Source: Syntrophomonas sp. UBA4807
GTDB lineage: Bacteria; Bacillota; Syntrophomonadia; Syntrophomonadales; Syntrophomonadaceae
DNA length: 27,569 nt
Direction of reading: 5' to 3'
NCBI GenBank assembly: GCA_002402575.1
Contig: DHGD01000019.1
Coordinates: 12,013 to 39,581 of the forward strand
A program made the position numbers and the translations under genes. Numbering within the stretch: position 1 is the stretch's first letter; the number at the start of each line of letters is the position of its first letter. Below, one piece after another: positions 7,544-15,644 of this stretch. Under the pieces are notes generated by a model. The model was not told where the DNA came from and did not search any database. It worked only from the letters and a program-made list of their open reading frames with translations.

Positions 7544-8578
7544 TTAATCGATCACTTCAAAACGATAACGGGACAGTTTCTCTAAATCCTCAGCGGACAG
7601 GGCGTACTCCCGTTGAAGCAGAGTGCGTTCGGAGGGAATGCCGCATAACTCGGTGGACAGATAGCGCAGTCCGTTGTCATTAATCATGGTTACAATGCAT
7701 TTGCGCTCCGGGTACTTCTGTGCCACTTTCAAAGCGGCTGCTACATTAATGCCGGAGGAAGGCCCGCAGAATATCCCTTCCTGACTGGCTAACTGGCGGG
7801 CTGTTTCCATGGCCTGGTCGGAGCTGACCAGGACTATGCCGTCGATGTATTGCAAATCCAAGATTTCCGGTATGAGACCGTCAGCGATGCCCTGCACCCG
7901 GTGCTGCCCGATGCGACCTTGAGCCAGAATGGGTGAGTCGGCAGGTTCAGAAATGAAGACTTTGATATGGGGGTTTTTCTCCTTTAAAAACTTTGCGTTG
8001 CCGGTTACAGTTCCCCCGGTGCCCTGGCACATGATAAAAACATCCACTCTGCCGTCGGTTTGCTCCCAAATCTCCGGAGCGGTACGGTCATAATGGGCCA
8101 ACACATTGTCAGGACGGTTGAACTGCCCTATTTGGAAAACCTGCTCCCCGTATTGCCGTTTAAGCCGTTCCACCTCTGCCAGGACCAGGTCTACATCGGT
8201 TTCAGCCCCTGGGGTGAGAACCAATTCAGCCCCGTAGGCCCTAATGGTCTTTTTCCGTTCCTCGGTCATGCCCTCGGGCATGACGATGATAACTTTATAA
8301 CCTTTGGCCGCCCCTACCATAGCAGTTGAAATCCCGGTGTTTCCCGTGGTACCCTCCAATAAGATCATGCCCGGTTTGAGTTCACCGCGCTGCTCAGCAT
8401 TATCCACTATGGCTGTCACTACGCGATCCTTCAAGCTGCCGCTGGGATTGACGAATTCTATTTTCACACTGACTTCTGCCTCGATTCCAGACGATATCCG
8501 GTTTAGGCGAACCAGTGGGGAATATCCTACCGCCTCCAGAACATTGTTTTTAATCTTTCTGTTGACATCCCACTCCAT
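7544..8578 (-). CDS. Cysteine synthase-like PLP-dependent enzyme
   Basis: A fold type II PLP enzyme of the cysteine synthase / cystathionine beta-synthase family, 344 residues. The PLP lysine is K50 in NPSGSLKDR. The substrate loop is TTGNTG (77-82), where most O-acetylserine sulfhydrylases have TSGNTG. The phosphate-binding loop reads CQGTGGTVTG instead of the usual GxGTGGTxTG. C-terminal GIFCGPSSGINVAAAL is typical. The likely reaction is beta-replacement on O-acetylserine or O-phosphoserine with sulfide, in the cytoplasm. The loop changes leave room for another nucleophile or substrate, so I give no symbol. GGAGG lies seven bases before the ATG. It is 25 bases downstream of the cysteine-cluster gene, so they form an operon. 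Confidence 0.88.
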   Translation of the reverse strand: MEWDVNRKIKNNVLEAVGYSPLVRLNRISSGIEAEVSVKIEFVNPSGSLKDRVVTAIVDNAEQRGELKPGMILLEGTTGNTGISTAMVGAAKGYKVIIVMPEGMTEERKKTIRAYGAELVLTPGAETDVDLVLAEVERLKRQYGEQVFQIGQFNRPDNVLAHYDRTAPEIWEQTDGRVDVFIMCQGTGGTVTGNAKFLKEKNPHIKVFISEPADSPILAQGRIGQHRVQGIADGLIPEILDLQYIDGIVLVSSDQAMETARQLASQEGIFCGPSSGINVAAALKVAQKYPERKCIVTMINDNGLRYLSTELCGIPSERTLLQREYALSAEDLEKLSRYRFEVID

Positions 8579-8603
8579 GACAAACCTCCATATTCTTTGT
8601 TTT

Positions 8604-9266
8604 TTATTTGTGAGCCTTGTAAAACAATTCCCATTCTTCTCCGTAGCTTAGCGGTCTCAGTAAGAGAACTTCCTGGTCTCTGGCCTGTTTGGCTATAAAT
8701 TCCGGTATTACCCGGGTTTCCTCCACATAAATGTCACGCAGGACTTCGAAGAATTTGTCGCGGGTGCCGGGGTTGCGCAGGGTCAGCCCCTCGTCTTCCA
8801 GACGCTGCGCGATGCGCGCGTGCAAAGCTATTTCATAATCTTCCAAACCCTCAAAAAACCGTTGCCACGACTCCAGGGCTGGTTCTTGCTGCCAATTGAT
8901 GCCCGGGCATACAAAATGGCGGCATACCGATTCGCGCTCCTGCTGTTCTAAGAGGCACCCGCCTTCACGCTTGTGAAAACGACAGCGGTAGCTAGAACCG
9001 TCGATTTCATTATTTACCGTTACCGAGGCATCCAATATTGTCAGATGGGGCTGGATGAAAATCAGGTCGAGCAGGTCAGGCTGGTTAAGGGCCAGGTAGG
9101 CCAGATCGGTGCTGTAAAACACCGGCGAATAGTGCCCGCAGCAGCCCTTGTCGTCCTGGCGCGGACATTCGCCGCACAGGTCCACTTCGATATAGCTGCG
9201 TAGCCCACGGTTGTGAAAGGTCAAGCGAATTTCCTTATCTGCCTTCATTCGGCTCAAAATCCCCAT
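8604..9266 (-). CDS. YkgJ-like cysteine-cluster protein
   Basis: A 220-residue soluble protein with a metal-binding cysteine pattern: C31, C34, C42, C43 (CGECPRQDDKGCCG), then CRFHKREGGC, SVC and FVC near residues 95-120. The C-x2-C-x7-CC start and the later cysteines resemble the YkgJ/CxxCxxCC family, which is thought to bind zinc or an iron-sulfur cluster. The biochemical role is not established. The C-terminal half is helical and charged. The ATG at 9266 has no strong ribosome site; a second ATG seven codons in is possible. A TTGAGT-17-AAATAT promoter candidate lies at 9275-9303. It is first in a two-gene unit with the cysteine synthase-like gene, so a link to sulfur handling is possible. 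Confidence 0.72.
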   Translation of the reverse strand: MGILSRMKADKEIRLTFHNRGLRSYIEVDLCGECPRQDDKGCCGHYSPVFYSTDLAYLALNQPDLLDLIFIQPHLTILDASVTVNNEIDGSSYRCRFHKREGGCLLEQQERESVCRHFVCPGINWQQEPALESWQRFFEGLEDYEIALHARIAQRLEDEGLTLRNPGTRDKFFEVLRDIYVEETRVIPEFIAKQARDQEVLLLRPLSYGEEWELFYKAHK

Positions 9267-9488
9267 TCAGACTAATATTTTAATTATAGATTTTTTAACT
9301 CAAGGGGGAAAGGCTTAATTCCTGGCAGAGTTGATAATTACCTTATTTAGAGGGTTGTTTGGCTTAACTGTATATAATATATACAATGTGCCCGTTCCAT
9401 TGGCCCACATCGGTATGGCGTCGGCAAGCATCGGAGGAGTGTGTTATGATATACAATACAGGTAATTATGGAGGGAAGGAGGTATCAT

Positions 9489-9920
9489 ATGTCAGTACTA
9501 CAATGGGTCCTGCTCGCCTTGGTATGTGGGATCATCGAATTGGCCTCGGCAGGCTTATGGTTTTTATGGCTGGCCCTGGCGGCCTTGCTGACCTCCCTGG
9601 GGGCCCAAATCGGATGGCTGATTTCTTTACAATCCCAGTTACTGGTATTCGCTGTATTCACCCTGGTCTTTATTGTATTCACCCGGCCCCTGGCGTTGAG
9701 ATTCCTGGAAACCAGGGATACTCCCAGTAATGTCAACGCCCTCATAGGACAGCACGGTATTGTTACCAAAGCGATCACTCCATTTGAATATGGCCAGGTC
9801 AAGGTAAACGGTGAGATATGGACCGCCACCGCCGGGGAGAACATCGATGCTGATGTCCGCATTTTGGTAACCGGCATTCAGGGTGTCAAGCTGATGGTTA
9901 AAAAAGCCCCGCTGGAATAA
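9489..9920 (+). CDS. NfeD family membrane protein
   Basis: A 143-residue short-form NfeD protein. Three hydrophobic segments occupy roughly residues 4-75 (VLLALVCGIIELASAGL, FLWLALAALLTSL, LLVFAVFTLVFIVF). A soluble OB-fold-like domain follows (LIGQHGIVTKAITPFEYGQVKVNGEIWTA, ending in VKKAPLE). NfeD proteins act together with SPFH proteins in membrane microdomains, and an SPFH gene follows 34 bases later. The start at 9489 has AAGGAGG with good spacing; the in-frame ATG at 9468 overlaps that site and is less likely. There is no serine-protease domain, so this is not the long NfeD. A TTGTTT-17-TATATA promoter candidate is at 9355-9383, with low certainty. Confidence 0.9.
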   Translation: MSVLQWVLLALVCGIIELASAGLWFLWLALAALLTSLGAQIGWLISLQSQLLVFAVFTLVFIVFTRPLALRFLETRDTPSNVNALIGQHGIVTKAITPFEYGQVKVNGEIWTATAGENIDADVRILVTGIQGVKLMVKKAPLE

Positions 9921-9954
9921 TAATATTTATTTAAGCTGAAAGGAGTTGAACCTA

Positions 9955-10896
9955 TTGCTAAGTTTTTTCGTTAACTTTGTAGTGGTATTATTCGTGGTAG
10001 GACTGCTGTTTTCCTCGATCCGTATCATCCGTCAGTCTACGGTGGGGGTGGTGGAGCGTCTGGGCAAGTTCCACAAACTGGCGGAACAGGGCATAAACGT
10101 TATAATACCGTTGATAGACAAATTCCGGGCGGTAGTTGACCTTCGCGAGCAGGTGGTGGATTTCCCGCCTCAGCCGGTCATAACCAAGGATAATGTAACC
10201 ATGATGATAGACACCGTAATTTACTATCAAATCACTGATGCTTTCAGTTACATTTACGAGATAGCCAACCCCATACTTGCTATTGAAAACCTTACCGCTA
10301 CCACTCTAAGGAATATAGTTGGCGAATTGGAACTCGACCAGACCCTCACCTCACGAGACATCGTAAATACCAAACTTAGAGCGATACTAGATGAGGCCAC
10401 TGACAAATGGGGCATTAAGGTCAACCGTGTAGAGTTGAAGAATATCCTGCCTCCGCAGGATATACAGACCGCCATGGAAAAACAGATGCGTGCCGAGCGT
10501 GAAAAACGCGAAGCTATATTAAGAGCCGAGGGACAAAAGACCGCAGCCATCCTGGAAGCAGAGGGCCTTAAGCAGGCTGCCATACTCAGGGCTGAGGCGG
10601 TGAGAGAAGCCGCTATCCGGGAGGCGGAGGGACACCGGGAGGCCAAGATATTGAATGCCGAAGGGGAAGCCCAGGCCATTTTGAATGTGCAGAGGGCTTT
10701 TGCCGACAGTTTGGTGATGCTGCGCGAAGCCGCCCCCGATCAAAAGGTCATATCCTTGAAATCTTTGGAAACATTAAAAACAATGGCTGAGGGCCAAGCC
10801 ACCAAGTTGATTATTCCCGGCGATCTGGCCGGATTGGCCGGAGTCTTCGCGGCTCTGAAGGAAAGCGGCAATGACTCGGTCAAAGCTGGGGAATAA
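9955..10896 (+). CDS. SPFH/Band 7 (stomatin/QmcA-like) membrane protein
   Basis: A 313-residue stomatin-type protein. It has an N-terminal membrane helix (about residues 3-25), then the SPFH domain (STVGVVERLGKFHKLAEQGI, ITKDNVTMMIDTVIYYQI). A long charged coiled coil follows, built from repeats of the form AEGxxxAAI (about residues 175-245). The tail carries LKTMAEGQATKLIIPGDLAG, typical of QmcA-like members. Such proteins oligomerise on the inner membrane and help organise membrane domains and proteases. The TTG at 9955 has AGGAG nine bases upstream; an in-frame TTG at 9946 abuts that site and is unlikely. It pairs with the NfeD gene just upstream. Confidence 0.92.
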   Translation: MLSFFVNFVVVLFVVGLLFSSIRIIRQSTVGVVERLGKFHKLAEQGINVIIPLIDKFRAVVDLREQVVDFPPQPVITKDNVTMMIDTVIYYQITDAFSYIYEIANPILAIENLTATTLRNIVGELELDQTLTSRDIVNTKLRAILDEATDKWGIKVNRVELKNILPPQDIQTAMEKQMRAEREKREAILRAEGQKTAAILEAEGLKQAAILRAEAVREAAIREAEGHREAKILNAEGEAQAILNVQRAFADSLVMLREAAPDQKVISLKSLETLKTMAEGQATKLIIPGDLAGLAGVFAALKESGNDSVKAGE

Positions 10897-11227
10897 ATGT
10901 AGCGCAGATCAGGGCGCATACCCTGCCAATTGGCAAAGTTAAGCCCAATTTAAGAAAAGGGCAAAACCCTCTCTGAAAGTATGTATATTAGATCATCCGC
11001 TCCCCAGCTAAGGGATGATGAGGTATGGTTTACAGGATCTGAGTAAGTATGGCTTATTCTCCGCAATGTATTCAGAGTGAAAATAGAACCGGGGCATCAG
11101 CCGGAAATATGGGATACGGTTTGCAATTTTTAAGTATGATAGGTATTATTTACCTAAGATTTATGTGTGACAAGGCAATTTAAGACCAAAACTGGGTTTA
11201 ACCAGTCCTGACAGGGAGAGATCTAGC
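10897..11227 (+). promoter_or_regulatory. 331-base spacer with hairpins and the nadD operon promoter
   Basis: No convincing gene here. A strong promoter candidate, TTGCAA (11121-11126), 17 bases, TATTAT (11144-11149), is placed to drive nadD-yqeK-rsfS with a leader of about 70 bases. Hairpins precede it. CAGGG/CCCTG at 10910-10925 may end the SPFH transcript, though no T run follows. ATCATCC/GGATGAT spans 10992-11019. Two competing stems at about 11039-11076 (TCTGAGTA/TATTCAGA or GAGTAAG/CTTATTC) are also possible. Whether any of this is a structured RNA cannot be told by eye. Confidence 0.6.
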
Positions 11228-11854
11228 TTGGAGGCAGGTGCAAAGCTGGCGGTCATCGGGGGGACTTTTGACCCCGTCCATTACGGCCACCTTATCGCGG
11301 CAGAACATGCCCGGGTGCAGTTGGACATCGATAAGGTGATATTCATTCCCACCGGCCGGCCGCCGCACAAAATCTCCCAAGCTGTGACGGATTGGGAGCA
11401 TCGCCTAATGATGCTGCAGCTGGCTACCAGCGACAACCCGGCTTTTGAGATCTCATCTCTGGAAGAACCGGGACGCGGCTTCTCTTATACCATCGATACT
11501 ATCCACAGGTTAAGAAGCCTGAATCCCGCCACGGCGATATATTTCCTGATGGGTGCAGACGCCTTATTGACCATAGATACATGGAAAGACTATCAACAAT
11601 TGATCGCTTTGTGCAGCTTTGTAGTAGTCACTCGTCCCCAATATGTGATTGATCGCAGCAATCCGGTGCTGGCCGATTTGCCTGAGGAATGGTGGCTGCA
11701 GATGAGACAGGTGGAGATCCCAGCCATGGACATCTCCTCCACCGATATCCGCCGCCGGGTAGCCGCCGGGAGGACCATTAAGTATCTCCTGCCTGGTTTG
11801 GTTGAGGAATACATTTTCGCTAACGACCTCTATCGAGGAGGAATGGAAACGTGA
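11228..11854 (+). CDS. nadD: Nicotinate-nucleotide adenylyltransferase
   Basis: NadD joins nicotinate mononucleotide and ATP to make deamido-NAD, a core step of NAD synthesis. The 208-residue product has the nucleotidyltransferase signature GGTFDPVHYGHL (residues 11-22). It also has FIPTGRPPHK, YFLMGADALLTIDTWKDYQQL and the C-terminal ATP-binding SSTDIRRRV. Its length is normal. The TTG start has GGGAG nine bases upstream, and no better start is in frame. Its stop overlaps the GTG start of yqeK (GTGA), so the two are translationally coupled. Confidence 0.96.
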   Translation: MEAGAKLAVIGGTFDPVHYGHLIAAEHARVQLDIDKVIFIPTGRPPHKISQAVTDWEHRLMMLQLATSDNPAFEISSLEEPGRGFSYTIDTIHRLRSLNPATAIYFLMGADALLTIDTWKDYQQLIALCSFVVVTRPQYVIDRSNPVLADLPEEWWLQMRQVEIPAMDISSTDIRRRVAAGRTIKYLLPGLVEEYIFANDLYRGGMET

Positions 11855-12438
11855 TCGGCCCCAAGGAAGCGCTGGAGATTATACGGTTTAAACTGTCCCG
11901 GAGCCGTTTCAAACATTCCGTACATGTGGCCACGACCGCGCGGGAAATGGCAGCTCAGTACGGATTTGATGAAGAACGGGCTTATCTGACCGGTTTACTG
12001 CACGATTATGCCAAAGGCATCTCGGGGCAGGAATTAATAGCATTAGCCAAGGAATATAGTCTGGAATTGGGTCCCATCGATTTGGAGGTTCCGGATCTGT
12101 TGCATGGCCCGGTGGGGGCTTGCCTGTTAGCTGATGAACTGGACATCGATGACGCGGAATTACTGCACGCGGTCAGCTCCCACACTCTGGGGGCGTTAGA
12201 TATGAACGGCTTGGATAAAATAATCTACTTGGCCGATATGATCGAGCCGGGGCGTGACTATCCGGGCATGGAGCGGCTGCGCTGCCTCGCCCTGCGCAAC
12301 CTGGATTACGGCATGCTGCTGGGCTTGGAAACCACCATAAAGAATTGCATCGAACGGGGGCGTCTGCTGCACCCGCGTACCGTCGAAGTCAGAAACCAGT
12401 ATTTGCGCTTATTTGGAAATATGATGGACCTGGCTTAG
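11851..12438 (+). CDS. yqeK: HD-domain phosphohydrolase YqeK (symmetrical Ap4A hydrolase)
   Basis: A 195-residue HD-superfamily protein. The metal-binding residues are visible: H22 in FKHSVHV, HD at 51-52 in GLLHDYAKG, then histidines in LLHGPVGA and VSSHTLG and the aspartate in IIYLADMIEPGRDYPG. YqeK of Bacillus has been shown to hydrolyse diadenosine tetraphosphate to two ADP. It sits between nadD and rsfS, the conserved Firmicutes order. The GTG start overlaps the nadD stop, with GAGGAGG just upstream. Assignment by family and context is firm. Confidence 0.93.
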   Translation: MIGPKEALEIIRFKLSRSRFKHSVHVATTAREMAAQYGFDEERAYLTGLLHDYAKGISGQELIALAKEYSLELGPIDLEVPDLLHGPVGACLLADELDIDDAELLHAVSSHTLGALDMNGLDKIIYLADMIEPGRDYPGMERLRCLALRNLDYGMLLGLETTIKNCIERGRLLHPRTVEVRNQYLRLFGNMMDLA

Positions 12439-12464
12439 TCAGAACAGATAAGGGGGATTGATGA

Positions 12465-12827
12465 TTGCTGACCATGGAACAAATGCTGCAACATATCGCT
12501 GAGGCCTGCTGGGACGAGAAAGCCCTGGATGTGGTAGTCTTGGATGTAAAACATCTAACCGTAATCGCGGACTATTTCGTTATTGCGGCAGGACGAAATA
12601 TCCTGCAGGTAAAGAGCATTGCCGAACAAGTTGAGGAACGTCTGGCCGAAGCGGGGATCAAGCCTTTGCGCCGCGAAGGTCACAAAGAGGGGATTTGGGT
12701 AGTTTTGGACTACGGCTCTATCCTTTTCCATGTTTTCCGCCAGGAAGAACGGGAGTATTATAATCTGGAAAACCTATGGGGAGATGCCCGCGAGGTCAGC
12801 CTGGAGCGCGCCCCGGTGGAACCCTAG
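12465..12827 (+). CDS. rsfS: Ribosomal silencing factor RsfS
   Basis: RsfS binds ribosomal protein L14 and blocks joining of the 30S and 50S subunits when nutrients are short. The 120-residue protein shows the family blocks DVVVLDVKHLTVIADYFVIA, LRREGHKEGIWVVLDYG and VFRQEEREYYNLENLWGDA. The TTG start at 12465 has GGGGG eight bases upstream; the ATG three codons later would be too far from it. It is third in the nadD-yqeK-rsfS unit. leuS, often next on the same strand, is here on the opposite strand, convergent with this gene. Confidence 0.95.
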   Translation: MLTMEQMLQHIAEACWDEKALDVVVLDVKHLTVIADYFVIAAGRNILQVKSIAEQVEERLAEAGIKPLRREGHKEGIWVVLDYGSILFHVFRQEEREYYNLENLWGDAREVSLERAPVEP

Positions 12828-12937
12828 CAGCAGGAAACTATGTCTTCTGGTAATTGTAACCCGTCCACGCTGTGCTGCGGAAGCATGACGCTTCAAGCGC
12901 AACACCCTTATCACCTCATGAATAGATTAACAAGTAA

Positions 12938-12967
12938 GGCCTGCATGTCGTTAGGGCATTGCAGGCC
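12938..12967. terminator. Stem-loop between convergent rsfS and leuS
   Basis: GGCCTGCA (12938-12945) and TGCAGGCC (12960-12967) form a perfect 8-bp stem with a 14-nt loop. Only a short T-rich stretch follows on either strand, so it could serve both converging genes, with moderate efficiency. Confidence 0.65.
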
Positions 12968-12997
12968 CTTTGCCGTTTATCCGATTAATCGGTCGCT

Positions 12998-15469
12998 TTA
13001 CCGGGCCACGATGTTTATGAGTTTGCCGGGCACCACGATCACTTTATGGATTGTTTTTCCTTGTAACTGATCGGATACGCGTCCGGTTTGCATGCACAAC
13101 TGGCGCAGCGTCTCCTCATCGCTTGTAGACGGCACCGTGATGCGATCGCGCACCTTGCCGTTGATCTGTATGACCATCTCGATCTCATCCTGCATCAAAG
13201 CGGATTCATCATATTGGGGCCAACTCATCAAAGTGATGCTGTCCGTGTGCCCTGTCAACTGCCATAATTCTTCAGCGATGTGCGGTGAAAAGGGACTCAG
13301 CAGCAATAGCATTGATTCCAGTGCCTCTCTGAACACAACTGGCTGAGGATTGGGGTTATCGCGGTAAGCCCCCAGCATGTTGGACAGTTCCATAATTGCG
13401 CTGATAGCGGTGTTGAAATTGAACCTGCCTTCGATGTCGTCGGTGACTTTCTTGATGGTGGCATGGGTTTTAAAGCGCAACTGGCGGGCGGCTTCATCAA
13501 GTTCGGCGGCTTCGCCGTCCTGGCTCTGTGGCAGATCCGCGTAATCCAAGACCAGGCGCCACACCCGGTTCAAGAAACGGTATGCTCCCTCTACCCCGGC
13601 GTCGCTCCATTCCAGGTCGCGCTCCGGGGGAGATGCGAAAAGGATGAACAGCCGGGCAGTGTCGGCTCCGTAAGTGTTGATGATATCCTCAGGACTGACC
13701 ACATTGCCTTTGGACTTGGACATTTTGGAGCCGTCCTTTAAGACCATGCCCTGAGTGAGCAAGTTGGTAAAGGGCTCCTGGCATGACAGCCACTTGATGT
13801 CATAGAGGAATTTAGTGAAAAAGCGCGCATACATCAGGTGCAGGATGGCGTGTTCCACCCCTCCGATGTACTGGTCGACCGGCATCCAATAGTCAGCCGC
13901 CGCCTTGTCGAAAGGCTGTTCGCTTTCCTGCGGGCTGCAGAAGCGGTCAAAATACCAGGAAGAACAAACGAAGGTGTCCATAGTGTCGGTCTCCCGGTGG
14001 GCCGGATTACCACAGTTGGGACAGGTGGTTTTATAGAAAGAACTTACATAGTTTAAAGGCGACTCTCCAGAAGGTTTGAATTCAACATCTTCAGGCAGAA
14101 GCACCGGCAAATCTTTTTCCGGCACCGCCACCATACCGCAGTCCTGGCAGTAAATAATAGGGATGGGCGCGCCCCAATAGCGCTGTCTGGAGATCAGCCA
14201 GTCACGCAGGCGGTAGTTTATCGAACCCTGGCCGATGCCGTTTTCCTCCATATAAGTGATAACCGCTGCGATGCCAGATTCCACGCTATTGCCGTCAAAG
14301 TCCCCTGAATTAACCATAATGCCGCCGCCTACATAGGCCTCGGTTAGTTCGGCCCCGTTAAGAGGCGTATCTTCTCCTTTAATGACCACGCGGATAGGCA
14401 GGTTATACTTGCGGGCGAAGTCAAAGTCACGCTGGTCATGGGCGGGGACCGCCATTATGGCTCCGGTGCCATAGTCCATCAACACATAATTGGCGATCCA
14501 GATAGGGACCTCTTCGCCGTTCATGGGATTAATGGCATAGGCGCCGGTAAATACCCCTTCCTTTTCCGATTCGGTGGAGGTGCGGGCAATTTCACTGAGA
14601 AGTTTCATCTTGGCGACAAATTCTTGCACCGCCTCAGCCTGCGGGGTGTTGTGGGAGATCTCCTCCACCAGCGGATGCTCAGGGGCCATAACCATATAAG
14701 TAACGCCAAAAACGGTGTCCGCCCGGGTGGTAAATACCGGTATCACCTCATCGCGCCCCTTGATCCGCATGTCAAATTGGCAGCCCTCGCTGCGTCCTAT
14801 CCAGTTGCGCTGCATGATTTTGACCTTTTCCGGCCAGCCCGGCAGCATGTCCAGATCATCTAAAAGGCGCTGCGCATAATCAGTGATTTTGAAGAACCAT
14901 TGTTCCAGCTGCTTTTTCTCTACCACCGCTTCGCAGCGTTCACAACTACCGTTTACGACCTGCTCATTAGCCAACACCGTCTGACAGGAAGGACACCAGT
15001 TAACGGCTGATTTCTTTTTGTACGCCAAACCGTGTTCATACAATTTCAAGAACATCCACTGGGTGAACTTATAATAATCTGGTTTGCAGGTGGCCAGTTC
15101 CCGGTCCCAGTCATAGCTGATACCCATGGTCTTGAGCTGGCGCTTCATATTCTCTATATTGGCATAGGTCCAGATGGCCGGATGGATGCCGTTCTTGATG
15201 GCGGCGTTCTCGGCCGGCAGACCAAAGGCGTCCCATCCCATGGGGTGGAGCACATTGAACCCGTTCATTGATTTGAAGCGGGCCACCACGTCGCCGATGG
15301 CGTAATTGCGAACATGTCCCATATGTAGGTTGCCGGAAGGATAGGGGAACATTTCCAGGTCATAATACTTGGGACGGTCGGGCTCCTCAGTCACTTTGTA
15401 AAAACCGTGCTCTTCCCAGTATTGCTGCCACTTGGATTCAATCACCTTAAAATCGTACTTGCTTTGCAT
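12998..15469 (-). CDS. leuS: Leucyl-tRNA synthetase
   Basis: LeuS charges tRNA-Leu with leucine. The 823-residue protein is a bacterial-type class Ia synthetase. The HIGH-like motif is HMGH (residues 49-52). Zinc-type cysteines are present (NWCPSCQTVLANEQV..CERC and CPNCGNP). An editing (CP1) domain holds TSTESEKEG and GTGAIMAVPAHDQRD. KMSKS lies near residue 580, followed by GADTARLFILFASPPERDLEWS and an anticodon-binding end. The ATG at 15469 has AGGAGG seven bases upstream; a GTG directly before it is also in frame but closer. Its leader is a T-box element with an embedded tRNA-Ala gene, so expression should rise when tRNA-Leu is uncharged. Confidence 0.97.
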   Translation of the reverse strand: MQSKYDFKVIESKWQQYWEEHGFYKVTEEPDRPKYYDLEMFPYPSGNLHMGHVRNYAIGDVVARFKSMNGFNVLHPMGWDAFGLPAENAAIKNGIHPAIWTYANIENMKRQLKTMGISYDWDRELATCKPDYYKFTQWMFLKLYEHGLAYKKKSAVNWCPSCQTVLANEQVVNGSCERCEAVVEKKQLEQWFFKITDYAQRLLDDLDMLPGWPEKVKIMQRNWIGRSEGCQFDMRIKGRDEVIPVFTTRADTVFGVTYMVMAPEHPLVEEISHNTPQAEAVQEFVAKMKLLSEIARTSTESEKEGVFTGAYAINPMNGEEVPIWIANYVLMDYGTGAIMAVPAHDQRDFDFARKYNLPIRVVIKGEDTPLNGAELTEAYVGGGIMVNSGDFDGNSVESGIAAVITYMEENGIGQGSINYRLRDWLISRQRYWGAPIPIIYCQDCGMVAVPEKDLPVLLPEDVEFKPSGESPLNYVSSFYKTTCPNCGNPAHRETDTMDTFVCSSWYFDRFCSPQESEQPFDKAAADYWMPVDQYIGGVEHAILHLMYARFFTKFLYDIKWLSCQEPFTNLLTQGMVLKDGSKMSKSKGNVVSPEDIINTYGADTARLFILFASPPERDLEWSDAGVEGAYRFLNRVWRLVLDYADLPQSQDGEAAELDEAARQLRFKTHATIKKVTDDIEGRFNFNTAISAIMELSNMLGAYRDNPNPQPVVFREALESMLLLLSPFSPHIAEELWQLTGHTDSITLMSWPQYDESALMQDEIEMVIQINGKVRDRITVPSTSDEETLRQLCMQTGRVSDQLQGKTIHKVIVVPGKLINIVAR

Positions 15470-15496
15470 CACTCTACCTCCTGGCGTTTAGTAGAC

Positions 15497-15528
15497 AAAA
15501 AAGCCCTCATCCCTTGAGGGACGAGAGC
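15497..15528 (-). terminator. T-box-controlled terminator before leuS
   Basis: On the minus strand GCTCTCGTCCC and GGGATGAGGGC form an 11-bp stem with two G-U pairs and a TCAA loop, followed by six T. The left part of the stem competes with the antiterminator formed by the T-box sequence at 15537-15550, as expected for a transcription-attenuating T-box. Confidence 0.92.
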
Positions 15529-15568
15529 TGGTTTCCCGCGGTACCACCCTGGTTGACAGATATAATTA

Positions 15569-15644
15569 TGGTGGAGCTAGGGGGATTCGAACCCCCGACC
15601 TCTTGAATGCCATTCAAGCGCGCTCCCAACTGCGCCATAGCCCC
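15569..15644 (-). tRNA. tRNA-Ala (anticodon GGC), embedded in the leuS T-box leader
   Basis: A complete 76-nt tRNA with encoded CCA. The acceptor stem GGGGCTA/TAGCTCC contains G3-U70, the alanine identity pair. The D arm is GCGC-AGTTGGGA-GCGC. The anticodon stem CTTGA/TCAAG has the loop ATGGCAT, giving anticodon GGC, which reads GCC. The variable region is AGGTC. The T arm is GGGGG-TTCGAAT-CCCCC. The discriminator is A. All stems pair fully, so it looks functional. It has no promoter of its own that I can see. It lies three bases inside GACAGA and eight bases before TCTGTC, which flank it as a helix, and 18 bases before the T-box sequence. Confidence 0.96.

Noticed and set aside
11015..11080. 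A short ATG frame (MMRYGLQDLSKYGLFSAMYSE) in the spacer before nadD.
   Set aside because: The purine stretch is only about two bases from the ATG, the product is tiny and it overlaps candidate RNA stems.
12840..13070. A 76-codon plus-strand frame after rsfS.
   Set aside because: It runs through the rsfS/leuS terminator stem and into the antisense of leuS, with no family likeness.
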